Origin: a virus
DNA: 20,128 nt
Direction: 5' to 3' (one strand)
Virus record (IMG/VR): IMGVR_UViG_3300049046_000017
Span: 1 to 20,128 of that record
Shown in pieces: positions 6,290-13,256 of the stretch (its first letter is position 1; each line of letters begins with the position of its first letter). Made by a program: the position numbers and the translations under genes. The notes beneath the pieces were generated by a model. It saw nothing but the letters and a program-made list of their open reading frames with translations, was not told the origin of the DNA and searched no databases.

Positions 6290-6565
6290 ATGAATTTAAT
6301 TTTACGAGTTTTGAAACCGTTTGGGTTACATGATGACCATGAGGTAGGGGAATTTGTTCCAGCTCCACTAAAAGAAGTAAACAAGCTAGTCAGAGATGGT
6401 TACGCTGAAATTGTAATAAATAATGTAGGTAACAATAAGCTTTATGATGAGCATAAGATTGACGGGGAGTACTATCCAACGTGGGTTACTGCAAAGGATC
6501 TAGAACCGGAAATTTTAGAGGTAGAGGGTATCGGGGAGTTTGATCGTATAGAGGAGGAGGAGTAA
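6290..6565 (+). CDS. Small acidic protein of unknown function (91 aa)
   Basis: ATG at 6290 is chosen because AGGAGG (6275-6280) lies at the right distance; an in-frame ATG at 6269 would put that ribosome-binding site inside the coding region. The sequence starts MNLILRVLKPFGLHDDHEVG and ends in a run of glutamates (RIEEEE) encoded by the GAGGAGGAGGAG that serves the polymerase. The opening resembles small phage head or DNA-associated proteins that begin with a single beta strand and GEFVPAPLKEVNKLVRDGYAE, but I cannot assign a role. It lies one base before the polymerase start. Confidence 0.75.
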   Translation: MNLILRVLKPFGLHDDHEVGEFVPAPLKEVNKLVRDGYAEIVINNVGNNKLYDEHKIDGEYYPTWVTAKDLEPEILEVEGIGEFDRIEEEE

Positions 6566-6566
6566 T

Positions 6567-9500
6567 TTGAAAGTACTATTCTTACAAGAGTATCCACGAG
6601 AAAATCATTTTAAGAAAGTAAATGATAAACTCACGAACGTATTTTTTCAGTCGAAAGCAGGTAGCATCTTAAAGAAGTTAATCGAGAGTGGGCTTAACTT
6701 AAAGCGAGGGGAGTATTACATCGATTATGCATATGGACTTGTACCTACTGTGTTACAGCGAGACAAGTACCAGCGAGCGATAAAGTATAAGGCCCCTAAG
6801 CAGACAGAAGCGAACAAGGAATATCCGCACCTGTTCAAACGTATCGTAGAAGAGAAACCGGACATTATTATCCCATCTGGTAACCTAGGGTGTAAAGCGC
6901 TCCTAGGTAAGGGCGAGATCACCAAGATGCGCGGTGTTCCGCAGAAGGTGACTGTAACATACAAGCCAACAGGGGATACCTCTGAGAGCGTACAGGATCC
7001 TGATACAGCCGCGAGAGAAGAAAAGCTATATGAAAACCTTAGTCAGCTAGAAGAGCAGCGAGACGCCTTTATAAACGCTTACGGGGATCGTATAGAGGGA
7101 AGTAAAAGCCTATCACGTGAGTACGAGACCCTTCTCAATCAGATTGACCATGTTCGCAACCAGTTAAGCCAACTAAGTGCAGGGGAACCTACTGAGTTAA
7201 CACATGAATGTTGGGTACTTCCGATGAATAGTATTGAGAATATGCTTATCAATCCCAACCTACAGTCAGTTATTGAAGCAGACTTCGGTACACTGAAGAA
7301 GTTTATGGAACAAGGGGAACGAGCATTTGAGGCAGCGCCCGTAGAGTATGAGCATGTAGAAGACATCGAGCGTGTCCGGGAGATCTTTAAGAAGGACATC
7401 CCTGCAGCACCGATTACCTCGTGGGATTTAGAGACCAATACTTTAAAACCGTGGATGCCTGGTGCAAAAGCATTGGTAATTTCTCTATGTCTAGCAGAAG
7501 GAACAGGTATAACCATCCCCTTAGAGCATAGGGAGTTCCAATGGCTCCCTGGTCATCTAGCTGAGATATACGACTTGATCCGAGACTTTGTAGCTGACCC
7601 AAACATTATAAAGGTCGGACATAATTTATCGTATGATTGTAAATTCCTTCGCCTAACAAAAGGATTCACAGAGTTTAATAACCACCGAGATACAAAGATT
7701 ATGTATTATGCCCTAGTCAACCAAGCCGTAGAAGGATCCTTAAAGTTAAGTGACCTTGCCTACGAAATGACAGACATGGGGGGCTATGATAAATCACTAG
7801 AGGATTTCAAGGTGCAATATCAAAAGGACTGGGTAGAGAAAGAGAAAGAACGTATTACAGAAATGAAAGAGGAGTATAAGAGAGCAGTAGCAGCAGAACG
7901 GGCACTAGCCAAAGAGGAGAAGCGTAAGCCTAACCTTCCTGAGAAACCAGACTTCCCTAAAGCAGAGAAACGGAAAAATGAAGTAGACGGTGGCGATTTT
8001 AACTACGAATGGATACCGTTAAAGACTTTCTTATCTCCTTATGCTAGCGGAGACGTAGACGCCTGCTTACGTATCTATAACAAGTTAGACGAAGTAGGAA
8101 AGCAGCCAAACAAAGCCCGTATACGCGAACTATACACAGGCCATTATACTGAGTTAATGGATGCACTTGCTACCATTGAGTCCAACGGAGTAAAGATGAA
8201 CACAGCGTATACAGAAGGGTTAATCGAAGCGTATACAAAAGAAGAAGATAGACTTCTGCAAGAAATGCGTAAGATCCAGGAAGTGAAGCAATTAGAAGCT
8301 GATAACTTAAAGCTATATCAAATTGGGTTATCGGAATGGACAAAGCCCCCTGCGGATCGAGATAAAGAAATAGCTAAACTGAGAGATAAGTATAAAGATG
8401 GGAAGCATACCTTTAATCCTAACTCCTCTGAGCATAAGCAGAAGGTATTGTTCAAGTACACAGGACATAAGATGCCCTATAACAAGGAGTACCTAGTCGA
8501 TTCCGCTTCAGAAGAGGGAATTCCGGAGGAAGAGATCGAATGGTTCCACTATAAAGCGAATAAAGGTGCGTTAGAATACGTATCAAAGCACTTTGAAAGC
8601 TCCAAGGAACTGGCTGATTTACTATTAACCCACTCATTGGTTAAGACTCGTAAGCAGAACTTTACATATAAGCTACTGAGCATGGTTGACCCGGAAGGAA
8701 GGGTTCATTGTAACTTTAACATAACAGGTACTGAAACTTCACGATTGAGTAGCAGTGGGCCAAACCTTCAGCAGCTGCCTCGTAAAACAGGAGATGTGAA
8801 ACGATTCGACTATCAACATCCAATTAAGCGAATGTTTGAAACAAGCTTCCCTGGTGGGGCGCTCATACAGGCCGATTTCTCGAGTTTGGAGTCTAGGGTA
8901 CTTGGTTTAGCTGCTAGCGATGATGAAATGACCCAAGCCTTCTTAGATGGGAAGGACTTACATAAAGAGACTGCTACGTTCGTATATGGTGTTCCTGTAG
9001 AAGAGGTAACTGACGATATGCGGTCAATGAGTAAGGCCGTGACTTTTGGCCTAGCTTATGGGGAGACTCCCTTCTCCTTCGCCCCTAAGCACGATATGAC
9101 GGTAGAGGAAGCAGAGGAAATATTCTCAAAATACTTCCGTAATAAGCCCCGCGTTAAAGAGTATATCGATAGCACACATAAAGAGGTGCAAGAGCAAGGC
9201 TACGTCGACTGCTTACAAGGGTTCCGTCGTAACTTACGTGAAGTATACTCGCAAGACAAATCTAAACGTAATGGAGCCTTTCGTGCAAGCGTCAATACAA
9301 AGATACAGGGTTCCGGTGCATTCTTAACGAATACGTCCGTTATTTACATCAACCGTTTTATCAAACAGAACAACTTACGCTCTAAGCTGATCCTAACTGT
9401 ACATGACTCCATCGTAGCTGACTGTCCTAAAGAAGAAGTACATATTATGGCTAAAGTTATGAAGCATGTAATGGAAAACTTACCTGTAGATTGGTTATTT

Positions 9501-9755
9501 ATCGACTGGAAAGGAGAAAAGCTTCGTTATCCTATCGTAGCAGACATCGAAGTAGGCGTTAACTACAATGATATGGTGGATTATGACCTAGAGGAAATGA
9601 ATACATTTAATTCTGTTGCAGGTTATTGTAAGTACAAGCTTGATCTGAAAAAAGTTAAGAACTACCGTGAGTCTAAGGTTATTGACGAGGATAAAGAGAA
9701 GGAAATGAAAGCAGCAATCGAAGCGAGTAAACCTTCTTATCAAGCAATCGGATAA
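6567..9755 (+). CDS. Family A DNA polymerase with N-terminal UDG-like domain and 3'-5' exonuclease
   Basis: Replicative polymerase, 1062 residues. Residues 1-130 and about 212-250 look like a uracil-DNA-glycosylase-type fold (PDIIIPSGNLGCKALLG, ITKMRG, then CWVLPMNSIENMLINPNL), split by a charged, coiled-coil-like insert at about 135-205; the catalytic motifs of active UDGs are not seen. The proofreading exonuclease follows: DLE (D287, E289), GHNLSYD (N353, D357) and YASGD (Y492, D496), with a Lys/Glu-rich insert at about 412-480. The polymerase has TETSRLSS (722-729), motif A with D770 in QADFSSLESR, motif B R819/K823/F827/Y831 (SKAVTFGLAYG) and motif C H946-D947. SPO1-type polymerases share the UDG-like front. 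TTG start behind GAGGAGGAG. The gene is intact with no intron, unlike SPO1. Confidence 0.95.
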   Translation: MKVLFLQEYPRENHFKKVNDKLTNVFFQSKAGSILKKLIESGLNLKRGEYYIDYAYGLVPTVLQRDKYQRAIKYKAPKQTEANKEYPHLFKRIVEEKPDIIIPSGNLGCKALLGKGEITKMRGVPQKVTVTYKPTGDTSESVQDPDTAAREEKLYENLSQLEEQRDAFINAYGDRIEGSKSLSREYETLLNQIDHVRNQLSQLSAGEPTELTHECWVLPMNSIENMLINPNLQSVIEADFGTLKKFMEQGERAFEAAPVEYEHVEDIERVREIFKKDIPAAPITSWDLETNTLKPWMPGAKALVISLCLAEGTGITIPLEHREFQWLPGHLAEIYDLIRDFVADPNIIKVGHNLSYDCKFLRLTKGFTEFNNHRDTKIMYYALVNQAVEGSLKLSDLAYEMTDMGGYDKSLEDFKVQYQKDWVEKEKERITEMKEEYKRAVAAERALAKEEKRKPNLPEKPDFPKAEKRKNEVDGGDFNYEWIPLKTFLSPYASGDVDACLRIYNKLDEVGKQPNKARIRELYTGHYTELMDALATIESNGVKMNTAYTEGLIEAYTKEEDRLLQEMRKIQEVKQLEADNLKLYQIGLSEWTKPPADRDKEIAKLRDKYKDGKHTFNPNSSEHKQKVLFKYTGHKMPYNKEYLVDSASEEGIPEEEIEWFHYKANKGALEYVSKHFESSKELADLLLTHSLVKTRKQNFTYKLLSMVDPEGRVHCNFNITGTETSRLSSSGPNLQQLPRKTGDVKRFDYQHPIKRMFETSFPGGALIQADFSSLESRVLGLAASDDEMTQAFLDGKDLHKETATFVYGVPVEEVTDDMRSMSKAVTFGLAYGETPFSFAPKHDMTVEEAEEIFSKYFRNKPRVKEYIDSTHKEVQEQGYVDCLQGFRRNLREVYSQDKSKRNGAFRASVNTKIQGSGAFLTNTSVIYINRFIKQNNLRSKLILTVHDSIVADCPKEEVHIMAKVMKHVMENLPVDWLFIDWKGEKLRYPIVADIEVGVNYNDMVDYDLEEMNTFNSVAGYCKYKLDLKKVKNYRESKVIDEDKEKEMKAAIEASKPSYQAIG

Positions 9756-9782
9756 ATAGTTTAAAAAGTTTGTAGTTTATGG

Positions 9783-9811
9783 TTGACTTACAGACTAGGT
9801 TATAGTAATAT
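9783..9811 (+). promoter_or_regulatory. Sigma-A-like promoter downstream of the polymerase gene
   Basis: TTGACT (9783-9788), 17-base spacer, TAATAT (9806-9811). No terminator is seen between the polymerase stop and this promoter, so read-through from upstream is likely to add to it. Confidence 0.65.
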
Positions 9812-9821
9812 AGATAATACA

Positions 9822-9844
9822 GAGAGGGTGATACAAGCCCTCTC
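9822..9844 (+). promoter_or_regulatory. Hairpin at the expected 5' end of the mRNA
   Basis: GAGAGGG (9822-9828) and CCCTCTC (9838-9844) form a perfect 7-bp stem over nine bases. It begins only a few bases after the likely transcription start (about 9818) and has no T run after it, so it is not a terminator. It precedes the ribosome-binding site and may protect the 5' end of the transcript. Confidence 0.55.
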
Positions 9845-9870
9845 AGCCAACTAAAGGAGGAGAAAAGAGT

Positions 9871-10248
9871 ATGAAGATCAAATTAATTCAAGGTAAGGGT
9901 AGCGTAGTAGATACGGAAGTCAAGGATAAGAGAGTATTGATTCATAACTGTGATGTAACAGTAGAAGAAAACTTCCATGATTTGAATAAAGTAAAAATGG
10001 AAAACTGCGTGATTAACTTCGCAGATGAGACAGTCTATACCGATCCTAAAGGCTACATTTATAAACGAGAGTCGAATAACAATACCAACCCTTTTAGAGA
10101 GGAAGGTATCGCTATCTACGTTAAAGGGAAGCTAGTTTACGGTATCCATCCTGACAATGTTGAAAACAATGTAGAGGCATTAGATAACGGGTCAATGAAG
10201 TTCGACTGGAAACAACTACTAAAGAACGCAGAAAAAGGAGGAAATTGA
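9871..10248 (+). CDS. Protein of unknown function (125 aa)
   Basis: ATG 9871 follows AAAGGAGGAGAAAAG. The first half looks beta-rich (MKIKLIQGKGSVVDTEV, RVLIHNCDVTVEE, NCVINF), with two cysteines in NC contexts at residues 27-28 and 46-47. The second half contains a Tyr/Gly strand set (IAIYVKGKLVYGI) and a helical end. No signal peptide, membrane segment or enzyme motif. The C-terminal KGGN overlaps the next ribosome-binding site. Being first behind its own promoter and a 5' hairpin, it is probably made in quantity. Function unknown. Confidence 0.78.
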   Translation: MKIKLIQGKGSVVDTEVKDKRVLIHNCDVTVEENFHDLNKVKMENCVINFADETVYTDPKGYIYKRESNNNTNPFREEGIAIYVKGKLVYGIHPDNVENNVEALDNGSMKFDWKQLLKNAEKGGN

Positions 10249-10249
10249 A

Positions 10250-10468
10250 ATGACAGAACGACATAACAAAATGTACCGTGAAATTGAAGGCTATGAAGAT
10301 GCGCTGTACTTTGCCTACGATATTGTAGACGAACTAGACGAGCTTAAAGACAAACTACGCTACGGGTATTCTAAAGCCGAGGTTCTAGATACAGTTGTAG
10401 ATATTCATAGAATACTTAACCATCTCGAAGGTAGTGTTCAACAAGGCGGTTACAAGATCGAAGAGTAA
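10250..10468 (+). CDS. Small acidic helical protein of unknown function (72 aa)
   Basis: ATG 10250 lies one base after the previous stop, with AAAGGAGGAAA upstream. The sequence is almost all helix by pattern (YEDALYFAYDIVDELDELKD, VVDIHRILNHLEG), acidic, with no cysteines. A dimerising helical bundle is likely. No family recognised. It directly precedes the UvsY-like gene. Confidence 0.72.
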   Translation: MTERHNKMYREIEGYEDALYFAYDIVDELDELKDKLRYGYSKAEVLDTVVDIHRILNHLEGSVQQGGYKIEE

Positions 10469-10482
10469 GGGAGGGCAATCAT

Positions 10483-10977
10483 TTGGAAATTAACATTGGA
10501 TCATTCGACTTTGAATGGTTAGGGCTAAAAGATGAATCGGGCCAAACCCAGCAGTTCAACCTCAGGGACGAACTACGCGTTAATGAGCAGAATTTAATGC
10601 AGGAGATGTTAGAGCAACCAGCGAAATACATATATTGGTCTTCTGTTCTAGAAAAGCTTAAATACTTTCAAGAGGCTGCAGAGTTAAAAGCAGAAAAAGA
10701 GATCGCTAGAATCGATACAGAGGCTAGGGAGCACTACAAGGGATCTGACACGAAGGCCACTAAGGATGTAGTAGAGGCGTACCGTAAGCAACATGCGGAT
10801 TATGAGGGCATTATGAGTAACTTACACTATTACAATATGGTTGTGGGATATACTACCCGTATCGTAAAGGCATTTGAACAACGTAAAGATATGTTACAGT
10901 CCTATGGTAAACAAGTTGCCGATCAGAAAGCTCACGGAGCTGGTGCAGGTACTAGATTTATGGATGGAGGGTATTGA
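10483..10977 (+). CDS. Probable UvsY-type recombination mediator (164 aa)
   Basis: In T4, UvsY helps UvsX displace gp32 from single-stranded DNA. This protein has the same plan: an N-terminal tail, a helix starting with an aromatic Y-x-Y-W (PAKYIYWSSVLEKLKYFQEA), an Ala/Lys/Glu-rich helix with EIARIDTEAREHYKG, a short linker, then ADYEGIMSNLHYYNMVVGY and a final helix with FEQRKDMLQSYGKQ. This parallels the order and spacing in T4 UvsY, and the window also holds RecA/UvsX-like and ssDNA-binding-like genes. The match is by pattern only. TTG start at 10483 behind AAGGGAGGG. It has a Gly/Ala tail, no cysteines, and a stop overlapping the next ATG. A structural helical protein would be the main alternative. 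Confidence 0.6.
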   Translation: MEINIGSFDFEWLGLKDESGQTQQFNLRDELRVNEQNLMQEMLEQPAKYIYWSSVLEKLKYFQEAAELKAEKEIARIDTEAREHYKGSDTKATKDVVEAYRKQHADYEGIMSNLHYYNMVVGYTTRIVKAFEQRKDMLQSYGKQVADQKAHGAGAGTRFMDGGY

Positions 10978-11162
10978 TGTTTAATTTTGTTATCTATCTT
11001 ATTCTCAACTATGGTGGGGCTTTAGCTTTAGGGTTCGCAGCACATGATTACTTTGAAATTAAGGGACATACTAACTGGTATGATTGGTTAGCGGTCATAT
11101 TCTTGGTTGGTGGTGCTTCTAACGGGCTATACTTGTTGCTAGTGAAGGGAGATAAGAAATGA
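10977..11162 (+). CDS. Small membrane protein, two predicted transmembrane segments (61 aa)
   Basis: ATG 10977 overlaps the previous stop (TGATG) and sits five bases after GGAGGG; an in-frame TTG at 10974 is too close to that site. Two hydrophobic stretches are seen (FVIYLILNYGGALALGFAAH and WLAVIFLVGGASNGLYLLLV), joined by a polar turn with charged residues. The protein would span the inner membrane twice. Function unknown. It is coupled by an ATGA overlap to another small membrane protein, so the two probably act together. Confidence 0.75.
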   Translation: MFNFVIYLILNYGGALALGFAAHDYFEIKGHTNWYDWLAVIFLVGGASNGLYLLLVKGDKK

Positions 11163-11365
11163 AGGATTATTTCAAGTTTATAGGTAAATCACTACTCCTG
11201 TACGCTATCATAGGAATTATCTGGACAATATATGAGAAAACTGTATATGGGCAGACATTCCCTAATAATAGAGACTCTATGATTGCAGGTGTTATGGCTC
11301 CTTTGTTAATACTTGTTATTGATATTTGGAGAGACTTAGAGAAGAAGAAAAAGGAGGAGAAATAA
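11159..11365 (+). CDS. Small membrane protein (68 aa)
   Basis: ATG 11159 overlaps the previous stop by four bases. There is a basic N-terminus, one clear membrane stretch (LLLYAIIGIIWTIY), a polar loop with NNRD, a second hydrophobic segment (MIAGVMAPLLILVIDIW) and a highly charged C-terminal tail EKKKKEEK, partly the ribosome-binding site of the next gene. By the positive-inside rule both ends would lie in the cytoplasm. No family recognised. Confidence 0.75.
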   Translation: MKDYFKFIGKSLLLYAIIGIIWTIYEKTVYGQTFPNNRDSMIAGVMAPLLILVIDIWRDLEKKKKEEK

Positions 11366-11568
11366 TGGAGAAGAGTGGTTTACGTTACTCGTTTGAAAGA
11401 ATGTATGGTTGGGAGGAGAAATACCAGGTTAGACTTAACGGCCAGTTCATCATGTGTACGCATGAAAAGGATTCTAAAGTAGTGGACGAAATTCTACAGG
11501 ATGAAGGGTACACTAGTCGTCAAGAAGTACTAGATTATCTGAACGAAGAATCTATGAAAAGAGTTTAA
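11365..11568 (+). CDS. Small protein of unknown function (67 aa)
   Basis: ATG 11365 shares one base with the previous stop (TAATG) and follows AAGGAGGAGAAA; the frame is open upstream to 11326, but that start would bury the ribosome-binding site. The sequence starts MEKSGLRYSFERMYGWEEKY, a compact mixed alpha/beta pattern with RLNGQFIMCT, then two helical parts (VVDEILQDEGY, RQEVLDYLNEE). No family recognised. It is the last gene before the promoter at 11587. Confidence 0.75.
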   Translation: MEKSGLRYSFERMYGWEEKYQVRLNGQFIMCTHEKDSKVVDEILQDEGYTSRQEVLDYLNEESMKRV

Positions 11569-11586
11569 AAATAACGAATAAAATGC

Positions 11587-11616
11587 TTGACTCTAACATA
11601 CACTCTATGTTAAACT
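11587..11616 (+). promoter_or_regulatory. Sigma-A-like promoter with extended -10
   Basis: TTGACT (11587-11592) and TAAACT (11611-11616) are 18 bases apart, with TGT before the -10. It drives the small membrane gene at 11648 and probably the ssDNA-binding protein and recombinase genes beyond it. Confidence 0.7.
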
Positions 11617-11628
11617 ATTAATAGAGTG
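11594..11628. promoter_or_regulatory. Two overlapping inverted repeats across the -10 (candidate operator)
   Basis: TAACATA (11594-11600) and TATGTTA (11606-11612) form an exact dyad with a five-base centre between -35 and -10. CACTCTAT (11601-11608) and ATAGAGTG (11621-11628) form a second exact dyad with a 12-base centre that encloses the -10. Position and symmetry suggest binding of a dimeric regulator; both arms of the first dyad lie upstream of the expected transcript. Confidence 0.5.
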
Positions 11629-11647
11629 AAAGAGAGGAGGAGAAATC

Positions 11648-11872
11648 GTGGAACTAACTATACGAGAGATCATCGCAGATATTATCATGACACTTTTTAT
11701 GTTGGTCGGGGTCATCTTATTAGGTATTGGCGCTTTTGGAGCTGATACTGCCTTAAACGATAACCTAAAGGATATTGGAGATATCATATTCACTGGGACG
11801 TTAATCGTAGCTTTATTCATTGAGCAACGAAGATTAGCCAAAGCTCGTAAAGAATATAGAAAACAAAAGTAA
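11648..11872 (+). CDS. Small membrane protein, two predicted transmembrane segments (74 aa)
   Basis: GTG start at 11648 behind GAGAGGAGGAGAA. Two hydrophobic stretches are seen (IIADIIMTLFMLVGVILLGIG and DIIFTGTLIVALFI), separated by a short loop, followed by a basic tail (EQRRLAKARKEYRKQK) that should stay in the cytoplasm. It is the first gene behind a regulated-looking promoter. No family recognised; a host-membrane or replication-site anchor is possible but unsupported. Confidence 0.72.
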   Translation: MELTIREIIADIIMTLFMLVGVILLGIGAFGADTALNDNLKDIGDIIFTGTLIVALFIEQRRLAKARKEYRKQK

Positions 11873-11933
11873 CCACATAAACTAGCAAACAAATTAAAAA
11901 AAAATTAGTTATTACATAGGAGGAAAATATATT

Positions 11934-13160
11934 ATGTCATTTCAAGATTTAATTAACCAAGCTAAAGCAGAGTTAGAACAACACACAGGCGGTAACGATA
12001 TTAAAAAGGTCAGCTATCCAACGACAAAACATAAAGGTGTATACTTTGGTAAGAACACACCTGAACTATACTTCCAGCTTCTACCATCGGCTGACCTAAA
12101 CAGTACATTCGCTGTACCATTCCGTACTATCTTCTTAGAAGCTAAAACATCAAAAGGGAAAGAACTTAAGCAGTCATTCACACTAGACGCCGAACCAAAC
12201 CCAGGTTCTATTTTAGAGAAGGCTATCGCTGAGTGGACAGACAAGCAAATGCTTCCTTCTCCATATGGGCAAGTAAAGCCTCGCCGCTTCTATAAAGTAA
12301 ATATTATTAAAGTAGTAACACAGCAAGTTATTAATCCAGCAACAAACCAAATGGAAACACAATATGTGCAAGAGCGAGACCAGGAAGGTAAATATGTGGT
12401 ACGCACGTTAGATCTACCTTTATCTGCTTACAACGGTATCATTGAAAAGTTAGGCAACCCGATGTTAAACCCACAAGGCCCGAACGGATCACCAATGTCA
12501 TTTATGGATGTAAACAAACCAGCTATGATCCACGTAGCTCGTCCACTACCTAACACAACAGCTTATCGTGTAGAGGTTTATCCTTTAGCTACCTTACCTG
12601 CATTAGTAGATGGATGGCAGCATGAGTTAGAGGACTTACACGCACAGGTAGTCCCTACAGAGCGATTAGAGAATGGGTTAAACTGGGTTGAAACATTTAT
12701 CAATATTAAGAACGGTGTAAACCCAAATGCCAATAACCAACAGTCGTCACAGGCACCAGCTCAAGGACAAGCTCCTACAGCACCGCCAGTTAATCCTTAT
12801 GCACAACAACCGGCACCAACGCCGACAGCTCCACCTGTTACAAATCAATACACAGCACCAACGGCACCGCCTATAGCACCTAACCAGTATACAGCGCCGA
12901 CAGTTACTGCACCATCAATTCAACAACCTGTAACTCCTACTTTACCGCCAAGTGCGCCAATGGGAGCAGGAACAGATTTACAGATGGATAACGTACCGGA
13001 CTTTGGTGTACCGAACGTACCAAATACACCACCAGTTGCACCGGTAGTACCACCAAGTGCTCCTGTAGCACCAACAATGCCAGCACAAGAAGCACCAACA
13101 AACAGCCAGGGTTTACCGGATATTGATTCACAATTAAACAACCTATTAAAGCTTGACTGA
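11934..13160 (+). CDS. Probable phage single-stranded DNA-binding protein with disordered linker and acidic tail (408 aa)
   Basis: The first 260 or so residues form a folded domain (VYFGKNTPELYFQLLPSAD, AVPFRTIFLEAK, PRRFYKVNIIKVVTQQVINP, YRVEVYPLATLP) followed by about 130 residues rich in Pro, Ala and Thr with near-repeats (TNQYTAPTAPPI, PNQYTAPT, TAPPV, PPSAPV). It ends in a short acidic/amphipathic tail (LPDIDSQLNNLLKLD). A core domain plus flexible linker plus acidic end is the plan of gp32-like and bacterial SSB proteins, and the recombinase gene follows, so ssDNA binding is the best reading. No cysteines are present, so there is no gp32-type zinc site. ATG 11934 follows TAGGAGGAAAA. 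A structural protein with a Pro-rich tail is the alternative. Confidence 0.65.
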   Translation: MSFQDLINQAKAELEQHTGGNDIKKVSYPTTKHKGVYFGKNTPELYFQLLPSADLNSTFAVPFRTIFLEAKTSKGKELKQSFTLDAEPNPGSILEKAIAEWTDKQMLPSPYGQVKPRRFYKVNIIKVVTQQVINPATNQMETQYVQERDQEGKYVVRTLDLPLSAYNGIIEKLGNPMLNPQGPNGSPMSFMDVNKPAMIHVARPLPNTTAYRVEVYPLATLPALVDGWQHELEDLHAQVVPTERLENGLNWVETFINIKNGVNPNANNQQSSQAPAQGQAPTAPPVNPYAQQPAPTPTAPPVTNQYTAPTAPPIAPNQYTAPTVTAPSIQQPVTPTLPPSAPMGAGTDLQMDNVPDFGVPNVPNTPPVAPVVPPSAPVAPTMPAQEAPTNSQGLPDIDSQLNNLLKLD

Positions 13161-13178
13161 CCCACAAACATACTTACG

Positions 13179-13205
13179 GCCTAGTTTATATCATATAAGC
13201 TAGGC
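13179..13205. repeat. 27-base near-perfect palindrome between the ssDNA-binding and recombinase genes
   Basis: The arm GCCTAGTTTATAT (13179-13191) and the arm ATATAAGCTAGGC (13193-13205) are complementary except for one T-G pair, around a single central C. A further symmetry, AGCTAG-G-CTAGCT (13198-13210), overlaps its right arm and offers an alternative fold. No T run follows, so it is a poor intrinsic terminator; an attenuating or RNA-processing hairpin or an operator is more likely. A TATAAT at 13223-13228 follows but lacks a good -35. Confidence 0.6.
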
Positions 13206-13256
13206 TAGCTCTTTGATAAACTTATAATCTACATAATATTGGAGGAAAAATAACAT

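Noticed and set aside
7139-7516. Minus-strand frame within the polymerase gene
   Set aside because: The plus-strand polymerase domains cover it fully; the antisense product has no recognisable features and no ribosome-binding site.
6567-9755. Group I intron or homing endonuclease in the polymerase or nrdE genes
   Set aside because: Both reading frames are continuous through their conserved motifs and no intron-like or endonuclease sequence is present, although relatives such as SPO1 carry one.
12920-13171. Open minus-strand frames opposite the end of the ssDNA-binding candidate
   Set aside because: They are by-products of the repetitive Pro/Ala/Thr codons; no ribosome-binding site or domain is seen and every convincing gene is on the plus strand.
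13223-13228. TATAAT before the recombinase gene as a full promoter
   Set aside because: No -35 at 16-18 bases and no TGn; the nearby TTGATA is too close. It may still be a minor start.
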